Both the position numbers and the translations under genes were made by a program. Below, piece by piece: positions 18,350 to 27,829 of a stretch of 64,000 nucleotides of DNA. Source of the DNA: Haladaptatus paucihalophilus DX253 (GTDB lineage Archaea > Halobacteriota > Halobacteria > Halobacteriales > Haladaptataceae); NCBI RefSeq assembly GCF_000376445.1, contig NZ_AQXI01000001.1, forward strand, positions 1,024,962-1,088,961, written 5' to 3'. The notes under the pieces were generated by a model that saw only the letters and a list, made by a program, of their open reading frames with translations, ran no database searches and was not told where the DNA came from. The number at the start of each line of letters is the position of its first letter. Position 1 is the first letter of the stretch.

Positions 18350-19993
18350 CTACCAGAGGACGTGCGGCCAGACGAACTGGAACAGCAGCCAGATGAGGCC
18401 GGTGAGGACGACGGTCATTATCAGGTTCAACACGACGCCCGCACGCATCATCTGCTCCTGTTTCAGGTACCCGCTCCCGAAGACGATGGCGTTCGGGGGC
18501 GTGGCGACGGGGAGCGCGAACGCGAAACTCGCGGCGATGGCCCCCGAGACGGAGAGGAAGACGGCGGCGGCGACGTCGGTGAGGCCGAGCGTGGCCGCGA
18601 AGACGCTCCCGATGCTGATGAGGATGGGGATGATGATGGTCGCCGTGGCGGTGTTCGAGGTCATCTCGGTCAGGAAGATGACGAGGAGGACGACGATGCC
18701 CACGACGAGGACGATGGGCGCGCCGGTGAGCGACGTGAACACGGAGTCGGCGATCCACTCCGTCGCGCCGGTGGTCGCCAGCGCGTCGGCGAGGGCGATG
18801 CCGCCGCCGAACAGGAGGATGGTCCCCCAGTCGATGTCCACCAAATCGTCCCACTCCATCGTGTCCGCCAGCACGAGCGCCGGAACCGAGAGCAGGCCGA
18901 CGACGACGTAGTAGAGGGTTCCCTGATGGCCGTCGATACCGAAGACGCTCGTTCCCTCGCCGCCGTACAGGGTCGTGAACCACGCGTCCGAAAGCGGAAG
19001 GTAGCCGTTGTCGATGAGATATTTTACGCCATCGCCCAACCCGCCGACCACCCACAGGAGGGCGGTGCCGGTGAAGATGAGCGCCACGCGTTTTCCGCGC
19101 GGACTCAACTCGCCTTCCTCTTCGAGGTACTGCTGAGCCATCTCCTGTGCCTCGGTTACGTCGTCGATTTGGGGCGGATAGAGGAGATACGTGAGGACGT
19201 ACCAGACGAGCGGGAGGGTGATAGCGACGATGGGGACGCCGATGAGCAACCACTGGGCGAAGCCGATTTCGTAGCCCAGAATCTCGTTCAGTTGCGAGGC
19301 CAGCACCGCGTTGGGCGGCGTCCCGATGAGCGTCCCGACGCCGCCGACGCTGGCCGCGTAGGCGGTTCCGAGAAGCATCGAGACGTGGAGGTTGGTGAAC
19401 GGTTCGTCTCCGTCCTCGACCGCGACGGTCCCGCCGTCGGGGGCGGGCGACGAGTCGGACGACCCCGCCGTAGTCGCCGCGCTCGCCGCTTCCACCGTTT
19501 CCCGACCCAGAACTTGCGACAGCACGCCGAGCGCGATGGGTGTCATCATCGCCGCCGTCGCCGTGTTCGACACCCACATCGAGAGGAACGCCGTCGCCAG
19601 CATGACCGCAAGGACGAGACGGCGCGGCGACGACCCCATCACGGACATGATCCAGAGGGCGATTCGCCGGTCGATGTCGTACTTCTGGAGCGCGTTCGCC
19701 AGCATGAACCCGGCGATGAACAGGAAGATGAGGTGGTTCGCGAAACCCGCCAGCGCCGCATCGAGGTCGGCGTAGACGCCAAATATCGTGAGCACGACGG
19801 GTATCGACAGCGCCGTCACGGCGAGCGGGAGCGTCCCTGTCACCCAGAGAAAGCCCGCGAAGAACATCGTTGCGAACGCGAACTGCCCGCGGACGGAAAG
19901 CCCGGCGGGCGTCGGGGCGGCGGCGATCACCGCCGTCCCGATAAGCGCGATAACGAAGAGAACAAGTCGCCTGCGTGGATCCGTCTGTGTCAT
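18350..19993 (-). CDS. SLC13/DASS family anion:sodium symporter
   Basis: A 547-aa membrane protein with about 12 hydrophobic segments and the two DASS signatures of the SNT type (SMWVSNTATAAMMTPI near residue 130 and EMTSNTATATIIIPI near 430). It probably imports di- or tricarboxylates or sulfate with Na+. I use the ATG at 19993 (MTQTDPRRRLVLF). A hydrophilic insert (about 165-205) carries the loop between the two halves. It is convergent with the LarA-like gene, 19 nt apart, which may be a functional hint (organic acid uptake and racemisation) but is not proof. Confidence 0.92.
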   Translation of the reverse strand: MTQTDPRRRLVLFVIALIGTAVIAAAPTPAGLSVRGQFAFATMFFAGFLWVTGTLPLAVTALSIPVVLTIFGVYADLDAALAGFANHLIFLFIAGFMLANALQKYDIDRRIALWIMSVMGSSPRRLVLAVMLATAFLSMWVSNTATAAMMTPIALGVLSQVLGRETVEAASAATTAGSSDSSPAPDGGTVAVEDGDEPFTNLHVSMLLGTAYAASVGGVGTLIGTPPNAVLASQLNEILGYEIGFAQWLLIGVPIVAITLPLVWYVLTYLLYPPQIDDVTEAQEMAQQYLEEEGELSPRGKRVALIFTGTALLWVVGGLGDGVKYLIDNGYLPLSDAWFTTLYGGEGTSVFGIDGHQGTLYYVVVGLLSVPALVLADTMEWDDLVDIDWGTILLFGGGIALADALATTGATEWIADSVFTSLTGAPIVLVVGIVVLLVIFLTEMTSNTATATIIIPILISIGSVFAATLGLTDVAAAVFLSVSGAIAASFAFALPVATPPNAIVFGSGYLKQEQMMRAGVVLNLIMTVVLTGLIWLLFQFVWPHVLW

Positions 19994-20228
19994 TGGCAGA
20001 CAGACGCATGAATCCGCCACGAATAGTTCTTTCTATATTGTGAGGAAGTTATAATAGATGGGGAATTTACGGATGTATTTTCGATTTTATCGTCCATACA
20101 TGACGTTTCAGATATGTGTGTCATTTCTATCGCAAATGATCTTCTACAACGTACTCGAAAATCGACCATCGAATTCACTCTGGTTGGGTGAAATTTATGT
20201 CCGTTAGAGACAGAAACTTCCTATTGGA

Positions 20229-20396
20229 ATGGCGTTAGACGACGAGGATCGAAACGAACTGTGGAGGGGCATCGGCGTTGGCCTCCCGCTTGGAACTAGT
20301 GTCGGAATTATCACCGGGGATTTGGCCCTGTGGATGGCCATCGGTTCGGCAGCGGGTATCGCGCTCGGCACTATCTTGAGCCGAAGACAGGGATAA
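20229..20396 (+). CDS. Small glycine-rich membrane protein, 55 aa
   Basis: A 55-codon ATG-to-TAA reading: an acidic start (MALDDEDRNELWRG) and then two hydrophobic glycine-zipper stretches (IGVGLPLGTSVGIITG and WMAIGSAAGIALGTIL) closed by SRRQG. The layout fits a hairpin membrane insertion. Function unknown. An AATTTATG element lies about 35 nt upstream. It is convergent with the Lhr-type helicase, 7 nt between stops. Confidence 0.7.
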   Translation: MALDDEDRNELWRGIGVGLPLGTSVGIITGDLALWMAIGSAAGIALGTILSRRQG

Positions 20397-20403
20397 GAAG
20401 AAG

Positions 20404-23112
20404 TCATTCCTCCGAAATCGACTCCATAACACGCTCGTGGAACTCCTGTAAGACCGCACTCTCGTCCTCCGCCAGCACCACGTCGCTCGCCATCAACGTC
20501 GCCAGTCCGAACGCCCGCGGCGTCGGCGATTTCACGCGGTGTTGCACGACGTCGATGTCGCCCGCTCGCACCTCGCCGAGAATTTCCTCGACCGCTTCGA
20601 GCGCGAGTTTGTCCTCCACGATTTCGCGGTACGTTTCCTCCATGACGGCGAACTCGTCCAATTCGTCGGCGAAGCCGAGCAGCATCTCGCTGGACACCTG
20701 CTGTTCGCTGGCCGACTTCTCGTAGCCCTTGTAGCGTTTCAGAATCATCAGCGAGCGCGTCGCGTTGATGCGGAAGTAGCGCTGGAGGAGGTCGGTGCCC
20801 GAGAGCGCGTCGCGCAAATCCCCGCGTACATCGTCGGGGTCGATGTCGGCGATGATGCCGGGGACGTCCACCTTCCGATTCAACGGCATCGAGACGGTAA
20901 AGCCGTTGTCCGCGACGGCGACGCCGACGTTCGTGTTGGCCGCCTGCGCACAGCGGTAGGCGACGACCCGCGAGAGGCCGTCGTTGAACCGCCGCCCGTA
21001 GTTCGAGTGGACGTAGTAATGGCGCTCGTACTCCTCGCGGTCCATCTCGATTTCGACGGTGAGTCGATCGTCCGTGCTGACGCTCTCTTCTCCCGCGTAG
21101 CGGACCTGTTCGTCGAACATCCGCGCGATGGCCCGGACGCTGTTCTCGTCTAGCGGGAACTCCCGAAGCCACACCCGAACCGCGGGTTTGCCGCGGTCGG
21201 TCAACCGCGAGAGGAGTTCGCCCTGAAACGCCGCGATTTCCCGGCCCAAATCGTAGGAGAGGGGCAGGCGCTCGGAGAACCACGACGGAACCGTCGGCCG
21301 GGCGCTGGTTCGGTCGGCGTACACCTTCGACCCGCGCCGATATTTGTACTCGAAGTGCTGGCCGCCGAGGACGAACACGTCGCCCTTCTCCAGCGTGTCG
21401 AGATAGCTCTCGTCCAAATCCCCGACCCACTCGTTGTCCGCGCGGGTGAGCACGTCGCAGGTGAACGAGTCGGGAATCGTCCCGATGTTGGTCATGTAGA
21501 TGACGCGGGCGAGTCGCCCGCGCTTTCCCATCAACGGCTCGCCGACGGGAAAATCGGGATAGTGGTACTCCCCGTCCGACGGATCGTTCTCGTCGTGCCA
21601 CACCTTCGCGTAGACGTTTCTATCCTCCATCCCGTCGTAGTCCGCGGTGAGATACCGGAGGAGGGAATCCCACTCCGAATCCGAGTAGTTTCGGTACGGA
21701 TACGCTCGCCGGAGCGTCGCCTTCACGTCGTCCGCCGGGCGAACCTCGTTTATCGCCATCCCGTACACCTGCTGGGCCGCCACGTCCTGTGCGTTCTCTG
21801 GGACGAATACGCGGTCCACGAAGCCCTCCTCGGCCTTCTTCAGCATGACCGCACACTCCACCAGTTCGTCCCTATCGAGCGCGACGACGCGGCCGGTGAC
21901 GGTTTGCCCGAGACGGTGGCCGGCCCGGCCGACGCGCTGGAGCAGGGACGCGACGCTCTTCGGCGAACCGACCTGCACGACCAAATCGACGTGGGGCATG
22001 TCGATGCCGAGTTCGAGGCTGGTCGAGGTGGTCACCACATCGACTTCCCCGTTTTTCAGGCGCTCCTCGATACGCTGGCGGGATTCCTTCGAGAGACTCC
22101 CGTGGTGACAGCCCGAGTTCTCCTCGTCGTACTCGGCGAACGTCTCGCGGAGGTTCTGCAGGACTCGCTCCGCCCCCGACCGCGTGTTCGTAAAGACCAA
22201 CGTGTTCGTGTGGTCCTGAATGAGGTCGTGCAGTTGGTCGTAAAACCGGTCCTGCACGACGGCCCGTGGCGTGTGCACGAGGTCGTCGGTCGGACACCGG
22301 AGTTCGAGGTCGAACTCGCGGACGAATCGCGTGTCCACGAGTTCGTAGGGGCGACTCTCCCCGCCCGGTTCCGCCCTGCCGACGAGGAACTCCGCGATGT
22401 CCGATAGCGGTTCGACCGTCGCGGAACAGCCGATTCTCGTCGGCGACGAGTCGGCGATGTTCTCCAATCGTTCGAGACTGACCGACAGGTGCGTCCCGCG
22501 CTTGCCATCGGCGAGGCTGTGGATTTCGTCCACGATGACGTACTCGACGCTCCTGAGTTTGTCCCGGAATTTCGGCGAGTTGAGCAGGATGGCCAGCGTC
22601 TCGGGAGTCGTGTTGAGGATGTGCGGCGTCTCCTGCAGCATCTTCTGCCGCGCCGTCTTGTCCGTATCCCCGTGTCGGATGGCGTGACGGATCTCGCTCA
22701 CGTCGTCCATCTTCTCCCGAATCCCCGACAGCGGCAGTTCGAGGTTGCGGTGGATGTCGTTGGCCAGCGACTTCAACGGCGAGACGTACAGACAGTACAC
22801 CGAATTCTCCAGTCCGGTCTCCTGTTCCCGTCGAAACAGTTCGTTGAGAATCGCGGTGAACGACGCGAGCGTCTTCCCGCTCCCCGTCGGCGACGCGATG
22901 AGGGCGTTGTCGTGGCCGTGAATCAGCGGAATGGCCTCGCGCTGTGGCGGCGTGAAGAAGCCGCCGTTCTCGGGGACGAACGCGCCGAACTGCTCGACCC
23001 ACCACTCGCGCACTGCGGGTTCGAGGAGGTCCAACGTCGCCTCGTCTTCGATTGCGACCGTCTCTGGGTCGAAATCGAACTCCTCGCGGGCCAACAGCCC
23101 TCTCGCGTCCAT
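20404..23112 (-). CDS. Lhr-type SF2 DEAD/DEAH helicase
   Basis: A 902-aa ATP-dependent helicase. Walker A is ASPTGSGKTLA (Lys80), Walker B is DEIHSLADGKRGTH, motif III is GCSAT, motif V/VI includes STSLELGIDMPHVDLVVQ and QRVGRAGHRLGQ. The family-specific phrase GKRGTHLSVSLERL and the long C-terminal winged-helix/Lhr region place it with archaeal Lhr (DNA repair and RNA:DNA hybrid unwinding). ATG at 23112 (MDARGLLAREEF) is preferred to the TTG at 23139. Confidence 0.93.
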   Translation of the reverse strand: MDARGLLAREEFDFDPETVAIEDEATLDLLEPAVREWWVEQFGAFVPENGGFFTPPQREAIPLIHGHDNALIASPTGSGKTLASFTAILNELFRREQETGLENSVYCLYVSPLKSLANDIHRNLELPLSGIREKMDDVSEIRHAIRHGDTDKTARQKMLQETPHILNTTPETLAILLNSPKFRDKLRSVEYVIVDEIHSLADGKRGTHLSVSLERLENIADSSPTRIGCSATVEPLSDIAEFLVGRAEPGGESRPYELVDTRFVREFDLELRCPTDDLVHTPRAVVQDRFYDQLHDLIQDHTNTLVFTNTRSGAERVLQNLRETFAEYDEENSGCHHGSLSKESRQRIEERLKNGEVDVVTTSTSLELGIDMPHVDLVVQVGSPKSVASLLQRVGRAGHRLGQTVTGRVVALDRDELVECAVMLKKAEEGFVDRVFVPENAQDVAAQQVYGMAINEVRPADDVKATLRRAYPYRNYSDSEWDSLLRYLTADYDGMEDRNVYAKVWHDENDPSDGEYHYPDFPVGEPLMGKRGRLARVIYMTNIGTIPDSFTCDVLTRADNEWVGDLDESYLDTLEKGDVFVLGGQHFEYKYRRGSKVYADRTSARPTVPSWFSERLPLSYDLGREIAAFQGELLSRLTDRGKPAVRVWLREFPLDENSVRAIARMFDEQVRYAGEESVSTDDRLTVEIEMDREEYERHYYVHSNYGRRFNDGLSRVVAYRCAQAANTNVGVAVADNGFTVSMPLNRKVDVPGIIADIDPDDVRGDLRDALSGTDLLQRYFRINATRSLMILKRYKGYEKSASEQQVSSEMLLGFADELDEFAVMEETYREIVEDKLALEAVEEILGEVRAGDIDVVQHRVKSPTPRAFGLATLMASDVVLAEDESAVLQEFHERVMESISEE

Positions 23113-23185
23113 TTGTTCCGCGTTGGTATCGGGCGGCAAAGAGGGTTATGCCAGCGGAGTGAAAGTGAAATTCGAAACGAACCTA

Positions 23186-23596
23186 TCACTCCTCGGCCGC
23201 GAGGCGGTCGATGGCATCGAGCGCACGCCGACAGACGGGAACGTAGCCCGCCGCGAGAAGGGGAAGTTCGAAGACGACGCGACTCCCCGTTTCGAAACCT
23301 TCGACGCGATGGCCGGTCGCCGGAACGCGCGCTACAGTCCACGTCCATCGGAACTCATCGCAGGTCGTGATTTCGAAGGGAACCCAGACGCCGAGCGGCG
23401 TCCGAACCCGGCCGGTGGAGCCGACTCGAATCACGCGATCGGAACACTCCACGTCGGTGACGGACGGTCCCCACGACGGCCACGCGGTCGTATCCGTCAG
23501 CACGGTCCAGACGCGTTCCGGCGGGGCGGCGGTCGTCCGCGAGACGGCGATGTGACGTCCGTCGGATCCGCGTTCGACTCGAACCTCGCTCTGCAT
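23186..23596 (-). CDS. SRPBCC (START-like) family protein
   Basis: A 136-aa protein starting MQSEVRVERGSDGRHIAVSRTTAAPPERVW, then TDTTAWPSWGPSVTDVEC. The AAPPERVWTVLTD and W-x-x-W-x-P pattern is typical of polyketide cyclase/dehydrase-like SRPBCC domains that hold a hydrophobic ligand. No ligand can be named. I use the ATG at 23596; the codons before it are Arg/Gly-rich and do not look like coding sequence. Confidence 0.8.
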   Translation of the reverse strand: MQSEVRVERGSDGRHIAVSRTTAAPPERVWTVLTDTTAWPSWGPSVTDVECSDRVIRVGSTGRVRTPLGVWVPFEITTCDEFRWTWTVARVPATGHRVEGFETGSRVVFELPLLAAGYVPVCRRALDAIDRLAAEE

Positions 23597-23818
23597 ACCG
23601 GGACGACGCGACGAGGGGCGAAATCGGTGTTGCCCGACACCGGCGGTTCGACGACGGCCGCCCTCGCTCCGTCGTCCGGCGACCACCGACTACCGAACCC
23701 GGACTGACCAGCGACTACCGAACCCGAACCACCGAACCCTCCCGCGGCGACCGCCACGACGACCGCCAGCACACTGCACGACTGAACCTTTTTCACCCTC
23801 CCGCACGGGGAATTACAC

Positions 23819-24553
23819 ATGCGAATCACGTTTCTCGGCACGGGAAGCGCGATGCCGACCGGCAGTCGGTTCCAGACCGGCATCGTCGTCGAGGACGACG
23901 GCCGTCGCGTTCTCGTGGACTGTGGCAGCGGCGTCCTCCACCGTCTCCAGCAGTCGGGCGTGGGCTACGAGAACGTCTCGACCGTCCTCCTCACCCACCA
24001 CCACGTGGACCACGTTTCCGACCTCATGGCCCTCCTGAAAGCCCGCTGGCTCGCGGGCGAAGAACAACTCGAAGTCGTGGGTCCGACCGGGACCAAGGCC
24101 TTCATCGAGGGCCTGCTCTCCGTCCACGACTACCTCGACGGTCGGGTGGACCTCCAAGTGCGCGAAGTCGTCCCCGGCGAGGAGTTCTCAGTCGCCGACT
24201 TCGACGTCGAGGGGTTCGAGACGCGCCACTCGATGGACTGTCTCGCCTACCGGTTCGGGGACGCGTTCACGTTCAGCGGCGACAGCGAGGCGTTCGAAGG
24301 GTTGGCGAACTTCGCGGACGGGAGCGACGTGCTCGTCCACGACTGCTCGTTCCCCGACGAGGTGGACGTTTCGAACCATCCTACCCCGTCGCAACTCGGC
24401 GAAGCGCTGTCGGGGACCGACATCGGTCGCGTCTATCTGACCCACCTCTATCCGCACACGGACGGCAACCACGAGGCGATGTTGAAATCCATCGCGGAAC
24501 ACTACGACGGCGACGTCGGGTTCGCGGAGGACCTGCTGTCGGTCGAAATATAG
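23819..24553 (+). CDS. MBL-fold metal-dependent hydrolase, RNase Z-like
   Basis: A 244-aa metallo-beta-lactamase-fold protein. It begins MRITFLGTGSAMPTGSRFQT and has the zinc motif THHHVDH (H60, H62, D64, H65), with later ligands in FETRHSMD, FSGDSEAF, VHDCSF and YLTHLYPH. The overall plan is that of RNase Z/ElaC or its paralogues. A dedicated exosite arm for tRNA is not evident, and the length is shorter than a typical RNase Z, so a phosphodiesterase-type paralogue is possible. Confidence 0.85.
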   Translation: MRITFLGTGSAMPTGSRFQTGIVVEDDGRRVLVDCGSGVLHRLQQSGVGYENVSTVLLTHHHVDHVSDLMALLKARWLAGEEQLEVVGPTGTKAFIEGLLSVHDYLDGRVDLQVREVVPGEEFSVADFDVEGFETRHSMDCLAYRFGDAFTFSGDSEAFEGLANFADGSDVLVHDCSFPDEVDVSNHPTPSQLGEALSGTDIGRVYLTHLYPHTDGNHEAMLKSIAEHYDGDVGFAEDLLSVEI

Positions 24554-24568
24554 CCTTCGACCGCCGTT

Positions 24569-25105
24569 CTACCTGTCTGCAGTCGTTCGTTCCGCGGGGT
24601 CGCCCGTTTCGACCGAAACCGATTCCTCGGGAAGCGAGAAGTTGGCGATACCGAGCGGTAGCTCCCGACCTCGAACCGTGAACACCCGCCGCAGTCGCAA
24701 CGCTCCGTCCACCCACAACTCGTCGCCGCCGATGCAGTGTTCGAGCCGAATCGTCCCCCGCTCTCCGCTCTCGATTTTCGTGACTTCGACGTTCTTCGGC
24801 GGCGTCTCGAAGTGTTTCGTCCAGACCAACGAACAGACCGTCTCTCCGTCCCGTGAGTGCCCCACGCGGACGCTCCCGCCGACGACGTGCGCGTCGAGGG
24901 TACTGTCGTTGTCCAGCGTCAGTTCGATGGTGACGGACTCCCCCGACCGCTCGGCGGCCGTCTCGACGATCGAAACGTCCTCGACCAGCGGGCCGAACAC
25001 CTGCTGTTCGTACCGCTCCGAGAGTTTCAAGCCGACGACCGGAACCAGCCTGACGAAGTAGTACACCGCGACGATAGCCAACTTCCCCGCCAGATACAGA
25101 AACAT
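24569..25105 (-). CDS. Membrane-anchored beta-sandwich protein, LEA14-like (tentative)
   Basis: A 178-aa protein with one N-terminal hydrophobic segment (MFLYLAGKLAIVAVYYFVRLVPVVG) and a soluble part of alternating strands (VTIELTLDNDSTLDAHVVGGSVRVGH and EVTKIESGERGTIRLEH). The N-D-S-x-x-D-A pattern resembles LEA type 2 domains. No catalytic residues are recognised. It lies between the MBL hydrolase (convergent) and Pelota (same strand, 73 nt). Confidence 0.6.
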   Translation of the reverse strand: MFLYLAGKLAIVAVYYFVRLVPVVGLKLSERYEQQVFGPLVEDVSIVETAAERSGESVTIELTLDNDSTLDAHVVGGSVRVGHSRDGETVCSLVWTKHFETPPKNVEVTKIESGERGTIRLEHCIGGDELWVDGALRLRRVFTVRGRELPLGIANFSLPEESVSVETGDPAERTTADR

Positions 25106-25178
25106 CCGTTCGAAATTTCGGCGGGACCGCTGGTAAGCGTTCTTGCCGAACGGACGGAATATAGTCCGACGCTCGAAC

Positions 25179-26264
25179 TCAGTTCAGCCGATAGCGCAGC
25201 AGCGCGGCGATGCCGCCGAGGTTCGATAGCTGTTCTCCCGGCGCGAACTCGTGGGAGAAGACGGTCACGTCGCCGCCCTTTCGCTCCACGTCGGTGATTA
25301 TCTCGTTCACGTCGATGTCCCACTCGCCGCCCGCCTCGTCCTCGCCGAGCGCGCCGCGTTCCTTCCGAAGCCGTTCGTCCAACACGAGCAACTGTTCGAC
25401 AGCGCCGAAATCGGTCGCCTGCTTGACCTCCTCGATGCCGTAGGCGGCCTTCGCGCCCTCCCCGATTCGCTTCATCAGGTCGTCGATGAGTTCCGCCTCC
25501 TCGGCGATGCGCGTCTCGGCCTGCACGTCGTCCACGGCACCGCGTTTCAGTACCTCGTGGACGCCCCTGTCGCCGGAGGAACTCACGTCCACCGTCGTTA
25601 TCTTCTCGGTCAGGTCGGGGTACGCCTCGGCGATGTGGTCGTAGGCGTCCTGTTTCGTGAACCCCGGTCCGGCGAGGATGATGGCGTCCACGTCGAGGTG
25701 CGAGAGCGCCGACCCCAACTGGTCGAACAGTTCGGTTCGGCCGCCCGCGTACTCGCCCTTTCCGGTCGTTCCGGTGAACGACGTGTACTCGTCCGCACCG
25801 TACTGGGCGACGGTGTGGATGTAGGCTTCGCCCTCCTCGACGGTGGCGATGGCCACGTCCGGGTTGTCCGTGGCTTCGACCGCATCGTCCAGTCGGTCGA
25901 GTTGGTCGCGTTTCCACTCCTTCTCGATGGTTATCTTCTCGCGCTCCTCGACGTTGAGGGTGTGGTGGAGGCCCAACTGGTCCTCCCGCGAGCAGTCGGT
26001 GATGACCCCGCCGACGCGGACGCGGTTGGCGAACCGGTGGAACTCCACGTCCTCCACCCGGAGCGTGATGTGCATGTGCTCGCGCTCGCCGCCCGTATCC
26101 CGCATCTGGTCGTCGGCGCGCTGGATGCGCCGGGTCGTATCACCCGACACGTCGTCGCCCGGTTCGAGGAGATACGTCAGATGCCAGAGGTCGTCCAGAC
26201 TCTCGGGGACGAGCGTGATGCGCTCTCGGGTCCCGTCGATGGACGTTCGGTCGTGTATCTGCAT
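25179..26264 (-). CDS. pelA: mRNA surveillance/ribosome rescue protein Pelota (aPelota/Dom34)
   Basis: A 361-aa Pelota. The N-terminal Sm-like domain has [26 protein letters not shown], and the middle eRF1 domain 2 has [15 protein letters not shown] and [11 protein letters not shown] without a GGQ peptide-release loop, as expected for Pelota. The C-terminal eRF1 domain 3 runs to LLRYRLN. With aEF1A it splits stalled ribosomes. The ATG at 26264 ([10 protein letters not shown]) is the family start; the upstream 26 codons are discarded. Confidence 0.95.
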   Translation of the reverse strand: MQIHDRTSIDGTRERITLVPESLDDLWHLTYLLEPGDDVSGDTTRRIQRADDQMRDTGGEREHMHITLRVEDVEFHRFANRVRVGGVITDCSREDQLGLHHTLNVEEREKITIEKEWKRDQLDRLDDAVEATDNPDVAIATVEEGEAYIHTVAQYGADEYTSFTGTTGKGEYAGGRTELFDQLGSALSHLDVDAIILAGPGFTKQDAYDHIAEAYPDLTEKITTVDVSSSGDRGVHEVLKRGAVDDVQAETRIAEEAELIDDLMKRIGEGAKAAYGIEEVKQATDFGAVEQLLVLDERLRKERGALGEDEAGGEWDIDVNEIITDVERKGGDVTVFSHEFAPGEQLSNLGGIAALLRYRLN

Positions 26265-26406
26265 GAATAGAAGTGTGTTTTCCGGCGGTAAGTGCCCTGC
26301 TATTCCTTTGGCGACGGAATCGACCACTATCTCGATATTCACCCCGAGTTTAAAATATATGAATCATATAATTAATTTTTATTTCTCATAGTTCATTAAC
26401 GGAGCA

Positions 26407-26414
26407 TTTATCCT
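26407..26414 (+). promoter_or_regulatory. TATA-like element for the RDD gene
   Basis: TTTATCCT about 28 nt upstream of the ATG at 26438. The whole 173-nt gap between Pelota and this gene is AT-rich (for example AATATATGAATCATATAATTAA near 26353-26374) and must serve two divergent promoters. Confidence 0.45.
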
Positions 26415-26437
26415 ATTCTGCTATTACCGTGTAGAAG

Positions 26438-26944
26438 ATGTCAGGATACTCAAAGCAACCCACGCGAGACGACACCGACGTTATCGGTGCACGAATCGGC
26501 GCACAGATCATCGATACCATCGTTATGGGTGTCATTTTCTTCGTTACATTCTTTGTTTTCGGAGTACTCGGCAGTGTCGGCGGTGACAGCGCCGCCACGG
26601 GATTTAGCTTCCTCGGCTTACTCATCGGATTCTGCGCGAGCATGTTTTACGGGTTCTTCCTCGAAGGTTACTGGGACGGATACACCGTCGGCAAGAAACT
26701 CCTCGGAATCAAAGTCGTGAAGGAAGACGGTAGTCCCTGCACCTACGGCAGTGCGTTGCTTCGCAACCTCCTCGAAATCATCGACGGACTGTTTTACTAC
26801 GTCGTCGGGTTCATCTTCATGGCGAGCGGTGATATGCGTCAACGCCTCGGCGACCGCATTGCGGGAACCGTCGTCGTCAAAGAGCAACCACAGAACGTCG
26901 GTTCCACGACCGAAACGCCGACCGAACCGAAAATGGCACCCTGA
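26438..26944 (+). CDS. RDD family membrane protein
   Basis: A 168-aa protein of the RDD family: IGARIGAQIIDTIVMGVIFF (Arg and Asp near the first segment), GKKLLGIKVVKEDG in the middle loop, and GDRIAGTVVVKE at the end. Three hydrophobic segments. RDD proteins have been tied to Na+/H+ or osmolyte transport in some bacteria, but the function of this one is unknown. The tail after residue 145 is polar and Thr/Pro-rich. Confidence 0.9.
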   Translation: MSGYSKQPTRDDTDVIGARIGAQIIDTIVMGVIFFVTFFVFGVLGSVGGDSAATGFSFLGLLIGFCASMFYGFFLEGYWDGYTVGKKLLGIKVVKEDGSPCTYGSALLRNLLEIIDGLFYYVVGFIFMASGDMRQRLGDRIAGTVVVKEQPQNVGSTTETPTEPKMAP

Positions 26945-27016
26945 CAACGTCGCTGTTTTCCCGGAAGCATAGCTCCCCCAATAGCGACGAGTCGTCCCGA
27001 CGGAAACGAAAGAGAA

Positions 27017-27709
27017 TCAGACCGCGGGTTGCCCGTCCTCGACTTCGGACCCCTTCTGCAGTCTGTGTTCGTCCGCTTCGGCGTACCCTCGTGCGTAGAT
27101 GTACGCCGCGGTCACTTCCGCGTAGAAGCCGACGAACACGGCCGCGAGCCAGCCGAGGAGCGGGACCGCGCCGACGGCGCTCGCGATGACACCGGCCACG
27201 ACGAGGACGCCCAACGCCAGCAACCAGCCCGTTCCGTACTCCCCGTCGCGGAGGATGGGCACGAGCGATTCGTACTCGAACGCCGACCCCATCGTGTTCT
27301 TCTCGGCGAACCGAACGAGCGCGGCGGGAAGGGCGTACCACACCGCGAGGCCGACCACCAGCGTCAGCACGCCGCCGAGGATGGCCACGAGGCCGCCTAG
27401 CGCGGGCGCGTTGTCCGCGAGCGCCACGCCGCCGCCGACGAACACGACGGCCAACACCGCCGGTACGAGCGCGTAGACGACCGTGATGACGACCGCCTTG
27501 AGTCCGTCTAGCGTTAATTTCGTCCAGTCGCCGAATCCCGGAGCGTCGGTGTCTCCGTCCGAAACACGGCGCAGGACGCGAATCACGTATCCCTGCACGA
27601 TGAGTGCGGGGATGATGAGGAACCCGAAGATGATGAGCAGGCCGCCGACGAGTATCGTCATCGCGGCGTCGTCACTGTCCTTCAGGTACCGGATGCTTTC
27701 GTTGAACAT
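27017..27709 (-). CDS. DUF4013 family membrane protein
   Basis: A 230-aa integral membrane protein with about six hydrophobic segments. The opening FNESIRYLKDSDDAAMTILVGGLL and the phrase GYVIRVLRRVSDGDTDAPGFGDW are the usual start of DUF4013 proteins. No function is established for the family. The C-terminal tail (HRLQKGSEVEDGQPAV) is soluble. ATG at 27709. Confidence 0.85.
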   Translation of the reverse strand: MFNESIRYLKDSDDAAMTILVGGLLIIFGFLIIPALIVQGYVIRVLRRVSDGDTDAPGFGDWTKLTLDGLKAVVITVVYALVPAVLAVVFVGGGVALADNAPALGGLVAILGGVLTLVVGLAVWYALPAALVRFAEKNTMGSAFEYESLVPILRDGEYGTGWLLALGVLVVAGVIASAVGAVPLLGWLAAVFVGFYAEVTAAYIYARGYAEADEHRLQKGSEVEDGQPAV

Positions 27710-27829
27710 TTGTGTCCCCCCTCGGGTCGAATCCCGTAGACTCTCCCGATACAGTACTCTAGACGACGCCTGAGAGCTTAACCGTTTGCTCGGGAGGAGG
27801 AGGTGTTAGAGCGAACTAACATCGGCGTC

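Noticed and set aside
17777-20009. Long Arg/His-rich minus- and plus-strand frames over the LarA and DASS genes
   Set aside because: Composition (Arg/Gly/Pro-rich) is the shadow of GC-rich coding DNA; the LarA and DASS frames explain both strands.
23597-23818. Repeated CGACTACCGAACCCG in the gap before the MBL gene as an element
   Set aside because: Only two copies of 15 nt in a 222-nt GC-rich gap; too short to support any call.
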